Below, one piece after another: positions 24,011-30,458 of a stretch of DNA of 30,458 bases. The notes beneath the pieces are model-generated. The model had not been told where the DNA came from. It saw only the letters and a program-made list of their open reading frames with translations, and did not search any database. Numbering within the stretch: the first letter of the stretch is position 1; every line of letters begins with the position of its first letter. Both the position numbers and the translations under genes were made by a program. Source of the DNA: RUG14186 sp964644555 (lineage in GTDB: Bacteria; Bacillota; Clostridia; Eubacteriales; Anaerofustaceae); assembly GCA_964644555.1 (NCBI GenBank), contig CAZXWI010000007.1, positions 1 through 30,458 on the forward strand, read 5' to 3'.

Positions 24011-24670
24011 CTAAATATGCAGCTCTTTAAAAATATATTTTTTACATATCAAAAATGCCGAAAAACTTCCCGCCACATTTAAAATAAAATCGTCCACATC
24101 GAATGAGCCGCACATAAAAATCAGTTGGCATATTTCTACACCGAGGACTATAAGGCTGATAGATGATAAAAATGTTAACGGTTTAACACATTTTCTAAAA
24201 AACATCGGCAGGAAAAATCCGAAAGGCATAAATGCGATGACATTCCCCAATAAATTCGTCAATAAGATTGTAAAATCAACATACTCATTTGCGTATCCGT
24301 TAATATAAAGCATGAGGGTTTTAAACGGAATAAGATTGGTATGCATTTGTAAGTATGTCTTTATTTCGTATATCGGCTTAAACGGCAGTGCCGAAATATG
24401 CCTGCCGTATAAAGAATCAAACAGCGTTAAGTTAAGAAGAAATGCCGTATATAATATGAAAAAACAAAGATATGTTTTCTTGGTTATAATATTGTGCTTT
24501 TTTATGGAATACAAAGCGAGAAAACAACACCCGATAAGCAACATAAACAAGCGTATCAAGCCGGATACTCTGCCGTTAAGAACGAATTCGGCATAAAGAT
24601 ACACGATAAATGAAAATACGGATATTGCTAAATAGAACACCGGGCTGTGTTTCAATTTTATTTTTTTCAT
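24011..24670 (-). CDS. VanZ-family membrane protein
   Basis: A 219-residue protein with about six hydrophobic spans. The VanZ pattern is clear: NLIPFKTL (about 111-118), LLTNLLGNVIAFMPFGFFLP, then LGVEICQLIF, GSFDVDDFILNVAGS. VanZ relatives are linked to teicoplanin and other lipoglycopeptide tolerance, but most chromosomal copies have no known job. It sits 19 bases after rlmH on the same strand, probably co-transcribed. No van resistance genes are nearby, so no resistance claim is made. Confidence 0.87.
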   Translation of the reverse strand: MKKIKLKHSPVFYLAISVFSFIVYLYAEFVLNGRVSGLIRLFMLLIGCCFLALYSIKKHNIITKKTYLCFFILYTAFLLNLTLFDSLYGRHISALPFKPIYEIKTYLQMHTNLIPFKTLMLYINGYANEYVDFTILLTNLLGNVIAFMPFGFFLPMFFRKCVKPLTFLSSISLIVLGVEICQLIFMCGSFDVDDFILNVAGSFSAFLICKKYIFKELHI

Positions 24671-24689
24671 ATAAAGTTACCATGCATAT

Positions 24690-25151
24690 CTATTTATGAT
24701 ATGTTTCGTTATTTAGGATTTTAAACGCACGGTAAATTTGCTCCGTGAGTATAACTCTGAACAAATTGTGTGCAAATGTTAATTTTGAAAACGAAATAAG
24801 CATATCGGACTTTTCTTTCACTTCTTCGGATAAACCCGCACTTCCGCCTATGATGAAACATATGTCGCTTATGGAGCTGTTGAAAATACTTTGCATTTTT
24901 TTAGCGAATCCTTCGCTGTCGAGCATCTGCCCTTTGGGGTCGCAGGCTATTACATATGCATTTTTCGGTATTTTCGCAATTATCCCCTTGCCCTCTTTGG
25001 TTATGGCAATGAGCTTATTTGCATCACAGTCCTCATCTGCTATTTCAATCAGCTGGATCTTTGAATAAGAGGATATTCTCTTTATAAATTCGTCCGTCAA
25101 GCTTTTGTATTCGCTTCGTTTCAGTTTTCCTACTGCTATTATCGTAATCAT
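24690..25151 (-). CDS. rlmH: 23S rRNA pseudouridine-1915 N3-methyltransferase
   Basis: A SPOUT methyltransferase acting on 70S ribosomes. The 153-residue protein has the family start ITIIAVGKLK, FIIGGSAGLSEEV (SAM-binding knot), TFAHNLFRVILTEQIYRAF and the typical end NNETYHK. The ATG at 25151 matches the family start. No Shine-Dalgarno lies in front of it; instead a -10 box ends 6 bases upstream (see promoter entry). An in-frame TTG 18 bases earlier also lacks a ribosome site. Confidence 0.94.
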   Translation of the reverse strand: MITIIAVGKLKRSEYKSLTDEFIKRISSYSKIQLIEIADEDCDANKLIAITKEGKGIIAKIPKNAYVIACDPKGQMLDSEGFAKKMQSIFNSSISDICFIIGGSAGLSEEVKEKSDMLISFSKLTFAHNLFRVILTEQIYRAFKILNNETYHK

Positions 25152-25157
25152 GGTGGT

Positions 25158-25166
25158 ATTATAGCA
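25158..25166 (-). promoter_or_regulatory. Extended -10 promoter directly abutting rlmH
   Basis: Read on the minus strand, TG-C-TATAAT (25166-25158) is followed by only six bases (ACCACC) before ATG. With normal promoter geometry the first transcribed base would be the A of ATG, giving a leaderless mRNA. No good -35 is visible, as is common with extended -10 promoters. Confidence 0.5.
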
Positions 25167-25241
25167 CAACGCTTTACGAAATTTGTTTGTTATTAGCTAT
25201 ATTAATTTTGATTTAATCATAAAATTAAGTTGCATTCTCAA

Positions 25242-25270
25242 TTCAAAAAGTCGCAGATATATGATAAAAT
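25242..25270 (+). promoter_or_regulatory. Promoter of the rapZ-yvcK-rph-rdgB-yfcE operon
   Basis: TTCAAA (25242-25247), a 17-base spacer and TAAAAT (25265-25270), with a TG-A extension before the -10. A second TATAAT at 25273-25278 lacks a matching -35. The start codon is 30 bases downstream. Confidence 0.55.
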
Positions 25271-25300
25271 AATATAATAAAGGCAGTGGGGTTTTATGTT

Positions 25301-26167
25301 ATGAAAGTTGTACTTATTACAGGTATGCTTGCTTCGGGTAAAAGCATAGCACTCAGGGTTTTTCAAGATATGGACTATTATGTTATCGATAATATGCCGC
25401 CGTCTTTGATACCGCCTTTTTTACAGCTTGCGGTAAATACAAAACCGAAAATAGAGAAAGTCGCCTTTGTTGTGGATGTCAGAGCCGAGGGCTTTTTTAA
25501 CAGCATAAACGAAACTATAAAATACTTGGACGACAATACTCTTTTCGATATTTTGTATATTGATGCAAGCGACGAAGTCTTGCTCTCTCGCTATAAACTC
25601 AACAGACGCCGTCATATAGCATTCGATAATGACAGAATATCGGAAGCCATAAGAAAAGAGCGTGAGAAACTCCAAGGGCTTAAAAATCAAGCGGATTACA
25701 TAATAGATACGACGAATTTGAAAGAGTCCGAGTTTAAAGCAAAAATACATGAGATTTATGACGGAGAAGATGATTCTGAAAGAAAGTTTCTTCTAAATAT
25801 CACATCTTTCGGGTTTAAGTACGGCATTTTAAAAGATGCGGATCTCGTTTTTGATGCGAGATTTGCCCCTAATCCTTATTATTTGGACGAATTAAAGCCG
25901 AAGTCTGGACTTGATGAAGAAGTGCGAAATTATGTTTTAAGTTTTAGTGAAACGCAAACATTTATAGATAAGATAGTCGATATGCTTAATTATTTACTTC
26001 CCTTTTATATTAAAGAAGGAAAGACCCAGCTTATTGTGGGCATAGGCTGTTCGGGAGGGCGGCATCGCTCCGTAGCTATTACGGAAGAATTAAAAGAGCG
26101 ACTAAAAAAAATCGACTGTACTATTATTACGGATCACAGAGATATCGACAAGGATGTAAAATTATGA
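25301..26167 (+). CDS. rapZ: RapZ-family nucleotide-binding protein / RNase adapter
   Basis: A 288-residue member of the RapZ (YvcJ) family, P-loop proteins that bind metabolites and in some bacteria steer RNA decay. The N-terminal P-loop is G8-MLAS-G-K-S; most relatives have S-G-A-G before the K, so LAS here is a variant that still meets GxxxxGKS. DYYVIDNMPPSLIPPFLQL, LLSRYKLNRRRHIA and the C-terminal GIGCSGGRHRSVAITEEL block are diagnostic. The ATG at 25301 is preferred over a GTG 15 bases upstream because VVLITGM fits the family start. The ribosome site is poor (GTGGGG). The end overlaps yvcK by ATGA. Confidence 0.93.
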   Translation: MKVVLITGMLASGKSIALRVFQDMDYYVIDNMPPSLIPPFLQLAVNTKPKIEKVAFVVDVRAEGFFNSINETIKYLDDNTLFDILYIDASDEVLLSRYKLNRRRHIAFDNDRISEAIRKEREKLQGLKNQADYIIDTTNLKESEFKAKIHEIYDGEDDSERKFLLNITSFGFKYGILKDADLVFDARFAPNPYYLDELKPKSGLDEEVRNYVLSFSETQTFIDKIVDMLNYLLPFYIKEGKTQLIVGIGCSGGRHRSVAITEELKERLKKIDCTIITDHRDIDKDVKL

Positions 26168-27147
26168 TAGCCTTACAGGATAAGAATATAGTGCTTATCG
26201 GAGGAGGCACGGGCAATGCGGTGCTTCTTCGGAGCCTCAAAGAATATACGCAAAATATAACCGTTATTGTAAGTGTCGGAGATGACGGAGGGAGTTCCGG
26301 GCGAATCCGCAAGGAATTAGGCACTCTCCCCCCGGGAGATATCCGTAACTGCCTTGTGGCATTGGCGGACGAAGAAAATACTATGGCAATGGTAATGAAT
26401 AAGCGCTTTACCGAAGGCTTTATGAAAAAACAAAGCCTCGGCAATATAATTTTGGTCGCTCTTTATGATTTAACAGGGAGTTTCCCGAAAGCTATTCGCC
26501 TTATCAGCGATGTGCTTGCCATAAAGGGCAGAGTTCTCCCTGTTACCATAGAAAATGTGGCGCTGAATGCAAAATATAAAAACGGCAAAAATATAACAGG
26601 GGAATCGAAGATTGCTTCGTATGCATTAAAGCACAAAACTCAGATAGAGCGCATACGCCTCGTGCCCGAAAATGCTATTCTTTTGGACGAATGCACAGAT
26701 GCAATACGAAATGCAGATGTAATCTTATACAGCCCAGGAAGCTTGTACACATCACTTATTCCGAATTTGCTCGTTGAGGGGATGAGCGAGGAGTTGCAAA
26801 ATTCAAAGGCGAAAAAAATATATCTTGCCAATATAATGACGGAGAGAGGTGAAACCGATGGTTTTTCTGTTTCTGATTTAGTCGGTGAGATAGAAAAGCA
26901 TGTGGGCGATAAAAAAATTATTGATACCGTAATATATAACACAAAGGATATTCCGGAAGATATATTAATACGATATTCCAATGAGAGATCCTACCCCATA
27001 CATAACGACATAACAAAGGAGCATAAAAAGAAATACGAATTTATCGGTTGCGATGTTGCTGATGTGTCGGGCAAGATAATAAGGCATGACGCTTCGCAAA
27101 TATGGAAAACAATGGAAAATATTTTAGAACAAAAGGATGTATTGTAA
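26164..27147 (+). CDS. yvcK: YvcK/CofD-like gluconeogenesis factor
   Basis: A 327-residue YvcK-type protein, needed for growth on gluconeogenic carbon and for cell-wall control in Bacillus, and able to bind UDP-GlcNAc. Key blocks are VLIGGGTGNAVLLRSLK, VSVGDDGGSSGRIR, LPPGDIRNCLVALAD and DVILYSPGSLYTSLIPNLLVEG. It overlaps rapZ by 4 bases, the classic pair. The usual third member, whiA, does not follow; rph starts immediately. Confidence 0.94.
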   Translation: MIALQDKNIVLIGGGTGNAVLLRSLKEYTQNITVIVSVGDDGGSSGRIRKELGTLPPGDIRNCLVALADEENTMAMVMNKRFTEGFMKKQSLGNIILVALYDLTGSFPKAIRLISDVLAIKGRVLPVTIENVALNAKYKNGKNITGESKIASYALKHKTQIERIRLVPENAILLDECTDAIRNADVILYSPGSLYTSLIPNLLVEGMSEELQNSKAKKIYLANIMTERGETDGFSVSDLVGEIEKHVGDKKIIDTVIYNTKDIPEDILIRYSNERSYPIHNDITKEHKKKYEFIGCDVADVSGKIIRHDASQIWKTMENILEQKDVL

Positions 27148-27861
27148 ATGAGAAATGACCGAGCTCTTGACGAGATAAGAGAAATAAAGATAACAAGAAA
27201 TTTTACTAAGTATGCACAGGGCAGTGTATTGTGCGAATTCGGAGATACTAAAGTTTTGTGTACTGCAATGGTGGAGGACAAAGTACCTTCATTTTTAAAG
27301 GGTAGCGGCAGTGGTTGGATAACCGCCGAATACAATATGTTGCCATCTGCAAATATGCAAAGAAAGCCCAGAGATATATCCAAACTCAAGCTTGACGGAA
27401 GAAGTGCCGAAATTCAAAGGCTTATAGGCAGAAGTTTGAGGAGTGCTGTGGACATGAATCTTCTCGGAGAAAAAACGATACATATCGATTGCGATGTTCT
27501 TCAGGCTGACGGTGGAACTCGTGTTTGCAGCATTACCGGAGGGTTTGTGGCTTTATATGATGCGATATCCTATCTTATTGATAATAAAGAAATAAAATTA
27601 AACCCCATAAAGCATTTTCTTGCCGCAGTAAGCGTTGGAATAGTGGATAATCAAATAATTACGGATTTGTGCTATGAAGAAGATTCCAACGCAATGATGG
27701 ATATGAATGTGGTCATGAATGATTCGGGCGATTTTGCCGAGGTGCAGGCAACAGCCGAGGGCAGATGCGCCACGAAAAAAGAGATGGAACTTCTCATGGA
27801 CTTAGCTCAAAAGAGTATATACGAAATAATTACAAAACAAAAGGAAGCGTTGGGAATATAA
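27148..27861 (+). CDS. rph: Ribonuclease PH
   Basis: A phosphate-dependent 3'-5' exonuclease that trims tRNA ends. The 237-residue protein has GSVLCEFGDTKVLCTAMVE, WITAEYNMLP, the arginine-rich RSAEIQRLIGRSLR and IDCDVLQADGGTR (active-site aspartates) and ends EFAEVQATAEG-like (DFAEVQATAEGRCATKKEM). It begins immediately after yvcK and overlaps rdgB by one base; rph-rdgB is a frequent pair. Confidence 0.96.
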   Translation: MRNDRALDEIREIKITRNFTKYAQGSVLCEFGDTKVLCTAMVEDKVPSFLKGSGSGWITAEYNMLPSANMQRKPRDISKLKLDGRSAEIQRLIGRSLRSAVDMNLLGEKTIHIDCDVLQADGGTRVCSITGGFVALYDAISYLIDNKEIKLNPIKHFLAAVSVGIVDNQIITDLCYEEDSNAMMDMNVVMNDSGDFAEVQATAEGRCATKKEMELLMDLAQKSIYEIITKQKEALGI

Positions 27862-28448
27862 TGGAAAAGAAAATCGTTTTTGCCACATCAAACCAGGATA
27901 AGGCAAAAGAGCTGAAAGAAATATTGTTTGATTACGAAATTTTAACATTAAAAGATATCGGATTCAATGATGAAATAGAAGAAGACGGCACTACTTTCGA
28001 AGAAAATGCATTGATTAAGGCAAGAGCCGCTTTTAAATCATGCGGCATAGTAAGTATTGCCGACGATAGCGGACTCTGCGTAGATGCACTTGACGGTGCT
28101 CCCGGAATATATTCCGCACGCTACAGCGGAGGGGATTACACTGATAACAACATAAAACTGCTATCTGAACTCAGCGAAGTTAGTGAAGAAAAGCGCACTG
28201 CCCATTTTGCCTGTGCCGCAGCACTTTGCGCAGGAGGCAACGAGCAGGCAGTAACAGCATATGTGCATGGTAAAATCGGGTTCGAACTAAAGGGCAATTC
28301 GGGTTTTGGATATGATCCTCTCTTTATAGAAGATACCACAGGCAAAACCTATGCCGAAATGACTGCGGATGAAAAAAATGCACTCAGCCACAGAAAGCAA
28401 GCTTTCGAAAAATTAAAACCAATCCTTGATAAATACTTTGAGGAGTAA
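27861..28448 (+). CDS. rdgB: XTP/dITP diphosphatase
   Basis: A house-cleaning pyrophosphatase (HAM1 family) that removes deaminated purine nucleotides. The 195-residue protein has VFATSNQDKAKELKEIL, TTFEENALIKARAA, SIADDSGLCVDALDGAPGIYSARYSG (catalytic acid in DDSGL), GFGYDPLF and NALSHRKQAF. The ATG overlaps the rph stop (TAATG). Confidence 0.96.
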   Translation: MEKKIVFATSNQDKAKELKEILFDYEILTLKDIGFNDEIEEDGTTFEENALIKARAAFKSCGIVSIADDSGLCVDALDGAPGIYSARYSGGDYTDNNIKLLSELSEVSEEKRTAHFACAAALCAGGNEQAVTAYVHGKIGFELKGNSGFGYDPLFIEDTTGKTYAEMTADEKNALSHRKQAFEKLKPILDKYFEE

Positions 28449-28452
28449 TAAA

Positions 28453-28929
28453 ATGAAAATAATAATAGTTTCTGATTCTCACGGCAGTACCAAGAATATT
28501 TCCCGGGCAATATCGGATAACCCCGATGCCGAGATGATTTTTCATGCAGGCGATGGTGCATTGGATATGAACGATATTTTGCCGAGTGGAATGACTCTGT
28601 ACAGGGTGCGCGGTAATTGCGACGGTGATATTCCTTTGGAAGATGAAGAAATTATCGAAATCGGAAAGATAAAAATACTTCTTACACATGGGCATAAATA
28701 CAGGGTATCGTATTTCAGAGAACCTATTTTGCAAAGAGCGAAGGAGCTTGATTGTGCTGTAGTTGTGTACGGGCATACGCACAAGGCAGTAGTTGAGAAT
28801 ACGGATAATATATTATTTGTAAATCCGGGGACATGCAACAAAAGCAGATCCCGAAATGGCTTGGTCAGTTATGGAGTAATGCTCGTAGAAGAAGATGAGC
28901 TCATGTCGGTAAAAATAATCAATTTGTAA
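28453..28929 (+). CDS. YfcE-type metallophosphoesterase
   Basis: A small calcineurin-like phosphodiesterase of 158 residues. The metal ligands are visible in order: D-x-H (VSDSHG), GDGA, GNCD, LTHGHKY and YGHTHK. The start at 28453 follows AGGAG (28441-28445), which overlaps the rdgB stop. Relatives hydrolyse phosphodiesters in vitro, but the natural substrate is unknown. It belongs to the same operon as rph and rdgB. Confidence 0.93.
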   Translation: MKIIIVSDSHGSTKNISRAISDNPDAEMIFHAGDGALDMNDILPSGMTLYRVRGNCDGDIPLEDEEIIEIGKIKILLTHGHKYRVSYFREPILQRAKELDCAVVVYGHTHKAVVENTDNILFVNPGTCNKSRSRNGLVSYGVMLVEEDELMSVKIINL

Positions 28930-28951
28930 ACGTAAGGTAAATGGGGTAATT

Positions 28952-29527
28952 ATGGATAAAATATTGGGCAATCAGGACACAAAACGACTGTTGATGGAGG
29001 TGTCTACAAAATTATTCAACGAAAAGAATTTTGATGATGTTACTATAAACGATATATGCAAAGCTGCGGGGGTTACAAAAGGAGCTTTTTATCATTATTT
29101 CAGCTCCAAATACGATATACCCATTCAGCAATACCGAGAAATTCAGGATTTATTCTATGCGGATTACATGAATAATGTGAATTTGCCCATTCAGGAGAGA
29201 TTTTACAAAGCGATAATGTGGTATTCCGATTATTGCAATGCAGACAATCTCAATGTTTTCAGAAATTATAATAAAGCAATGCTTAACACTTCGAAAAGCC
29301 GAATGATGAGAAAAATAGACATTACCACTCGTGTTGTGCAGGAGCTTTTGTCGCAGGGAATTGCTTCGGGGCTTTTCAGACAAAATATTAACATCCCCTT
29401 TTACACCGAAATAATTACAAGATTCATTTCATCTCTTATAATCGATTGGACAATATTCGATGGGAACTTGAATTTGCAATTAGAGTTGGCTTATTTGTAT
29501 CGAAATATTATTACGATGTTATCGTAA
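28952..29527 (+). CDS. TetR/AcrR-family transcription regulator
   Basis: A 191-residue one-component repressor. The N-terminal helix-turn-helix (about 28-56) is VTINDICKAAGVTKGAFYHYFSSK, the standard TetR pattern. The C-terminal helical domain, which should bind ligand, is not recognisable. It follows the YfcE gene by 22 bases, with a weak GGGGT ribosome site, and may be read from the same transcript. No operator palindrome and no obvious target such as an efflux pump are seen next to it. Confidence 0.9.
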   Translation: MDKILGNQDTKRLLMEVSTKLFNEKNFDDVTINDICKAAGVTKGAFYHYFSSKYDIPIQQYREIQDLFYADYMNNVNLPIQERFYKAIMWYSDYCNADNLNVFRNYNKAMLNTSKSRMMRKIDITTRVVQELLSQGIASGLFRQNINIPFYTEIITRFISSLIIDWTIFDGNLNLQLELAYLYRNIITMLS

Positions 29528-29531
29528 AAAT

Positions 29532-29572
29532 AAAAGATGTGTTGAAGATGAATTTCAACACATCTTTTTATA
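29532..29572. terminator. Bidirectional terminator between the TetR gene and the gene at 29604
   Basis: A perfect 15-bp stem (29532-29546 with 29554-29568) and a 7-nt loop are flanked by A-rich and T-rich runs on either side. It lies between convergent genes. Confidence 0.9.
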
Positions 29573-29603
29573 ATATATTTTGTGCATATTTATTATTTTA
29601 AAC

Positions 29604-30257
29604 CTAATATTCCTCATCATAAGAATACATGATGTTATAAGTTTCCTGCGATAATCTTACATTCAGTTTCAGCATATTGTATTCTTCGTAGTTTGTGCGT
29701 ATTTGAGAATTTCTCACATCGGAGAGAAATAGCTTATATATGCCTAATACTTCATGTTTGTAGTACGGGCTTATATGGGTTCGGTTTGCATATTCTTCAA
29801 CATATAAATCTATATAATCCGGGTATGTTGCCGTAATTTTGATTCCGTCGGTATTATCATCTATTACATATTCTATATTATCGGTAACGGGGCTTAATTG
29901 AGTTGTATCGGTGATATCCGATATAACGATTTCTTCGGTTATCAATGTTGCATTTTCCATAGGCGATATTTCGTCAAAGGTTAATACATCCGAAACGAAT
30001 ATGCCAAGTCTGCACCCGATAAGAATAAATCCGCTAAGTAAAACAATTAACATCATTTTATACGGTTGTTTTTGTTTGAAAATATAATTGTATGCCAAAT
30101 GCACCAATACATAACAAAGCATTGCAAAGCCGATTGCAGAAAGTGCAGACCATATAAAAACAGATGAGTAAAGTGCATTGTATATCATTGCACAGCATAC
30201 TCCGCCACCAAGTATTAAGCCTATCGCCGCAGGCACTGCACATATGACAATGAGCAT
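29604..30257 (-). CDS. Unrecognised membrane protein, 5' end probably lost
   Basis: The family is not recognised. The visible 217 residues hold three or four hydrophobic spans (about 1-25, 28-55 and 68-90), then an extracellular, acidic, beta-rich domain of about 120 residues. The first in-frame ATG (30257) falls inside a hydrophobic helix and has no ribosome site. The open frame continues upstream to a stop at about 30353, and the extra stretch reads like protein (basic, then FFQARGKVFVFLFK leading into the helix), but it contains no ATG, GTG or TTG. The true start therefore seems to lie beyond that stop, or to have been cut away by the sequence that begins near 30355. Possibly a pseudogene. 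Confidence 0.55.
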   Translation of the reverse strand: MLIVICAVPAAIGLILGGGVCCAMIYNALYSSVFIWSALSAIGFAMLCYVLVHLAYNYIFKQKQPYKMMLIVLLSGFILIGCRLGIFVSDVLTFDEISPMENATLITEEIVISDITDTTQLSPVTDNIEYVIDDNTDGIKITATYPDYIDLYVEEYANRTHISPYYKHEVLGIYKLFLSDVRNSQIRTNYEEYNMLKLNVRLSQETYNIMYSYDEEY

Positions 30258-30361
30258 TTTAAAAAGAAATACAAAGACCTTGCCGCGCGCCTGAAAGAAA
30301 TTTTCCGAAGAATGTTTTGGATCTCTGATGATTATTTTTGCGTTTTTCGGTTAATATAAAG

Positions 30362-30458
30362 CACTTCCAAGGGGGTGGGATGAAAGTCCTGCCCTCTTTT
30401 TTAGTGGAAAGAGGGTGGAAACTGCGTCCGCCGCCCTCTCCAAGAGTAGCAAAAGTGG
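30362..30458 (+). ncRNA. Structured RNA at right edge, omega-RNA (IscB/IsrB)-like candidate, incomplete
   Basis: Three pairings fold nearly all of this stretch. CACTT (30362-30366) closes with AAGTG (30453-30457). A 10-bp hairpin pairs 30371-30380 with 30387-30396 and has a TGAAAG loop. An 8-bp hairpin pairs 30411-30418 with 30431-30438. It is much richer in G and C than its left flank and has no coding look. The CACTTCCAA opening and hairpin order resemble the front of IscB-type omega RNA (HEARO-like) as I remember it. In those elements the guide lies just upstream and the nuclease gene downstream, here outside the window. A group II intron fragment is the main alternative. Confidence 0.42.

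Noticed and set aside
24011..24670. The VanZ-like gene as an antibiotic-resistance determinant.
   Set aside because: No vanHAX, vanRS or vanY genes are nearby. VanZ relatives are common on ordinary chromosomes.
30058..30257. A frameshift in the membrane-protein gene, because the neighbouring frame upstream of 30257 reads as a basic N-terminus.
   Set aside because: The main frame also stays open and protein-like as far as about 30353, so no frameshift is needed. Loss of the start by an insertion explains it more simply.
30361..30458. RNase P RNA, tmRNA or SRP RNA at the right edge.
   Set aside because: The hallmark sequences of those RNAs are not seen. An omega-RNA-like or group II intron origin fits the hairpins better, though neither is proven.

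Overview
The window reads as chromosome of an anaerobic, low-to-middling-GC Bacillota (Clostridia) genome. The signs are strong Shine-Dalgarno sites, Clostridia-type promoters, tightly packed operons, rapZ-yvcK and gmk-yicC neighbourhoods, an LCP cell-wall ligase and a Na+-type F-ATP synthase. Almost all of it is coding and most genes belong to known families. No tRNA, rRNA, CRISPR array or complete insertion sequence was seen.

Layout: (1) 1-2630, a leader RNA resembling the Moco/Tuco riboswitch, then a tungstate/molybdate ABC transporter whose binding protein appears circularly permuted. (2) 2695-5079, a molybdenum/tungsten-cofactor operon (MOSC protein, moaC, moaA, mogA). (3) 5142-8536, minus strand: yicC, gmk, an LCP protein and murI. 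(4) 8799-12176, a three-gene operon: an isomerase-phosphatase fusion (SIS-HAD), a protein that looks related to deoxyhypusine synthase, and a PfkB-type sugar kinase. (5) 12255-15448, minus strand: a DUF2142 membrane protein, a GT2 glycosyltransferase, a DUF2304 protein and a GNAT acetyltransferase, probably a surface-glycan cassette. (6) 15911-23815, the complete ATP synthase operon, opened by an unrecognised membrane-anchored acidic protein. It has a fused double c subunit that keeps both ion sites, and epsilon is encoded before beta. (7) 24011-25151, minus strand: rlmH and a vanZ-like gene. (8) 25301-29527: rapZ, yvcK, rph, rdgB, a YfcE-type phosphoesterase and a TetR regulator. (9) 29604-30458: a membrane-protein gene that lacks a convincing 5' end, next to a highly structured sequence on the right edge that resembles the start of an IscB/IsrB-type omega RNA.

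How the parts connect: the transporter and the moa/mog operon form one metal-cofactor module. Oxyanion enters through TupABC, MoaA/MoaC/MogA build and adenylate molybdopterin, and the leader RNA could couple transporter expression to cofactor level. MoaD, MoaE and MoeA are not in the window. The ATP synthase c subunit carries Na+-type ligands, which fits an anaerobe with Na+ bioenergetics.

The best candidates for something undescribed are the permuted TupA, the SIS-HAD/DHS-like/PfkB operon, the double-site fused c subunit and the right-edge RNA element. All calls come from reading the sequence; no database search was run.
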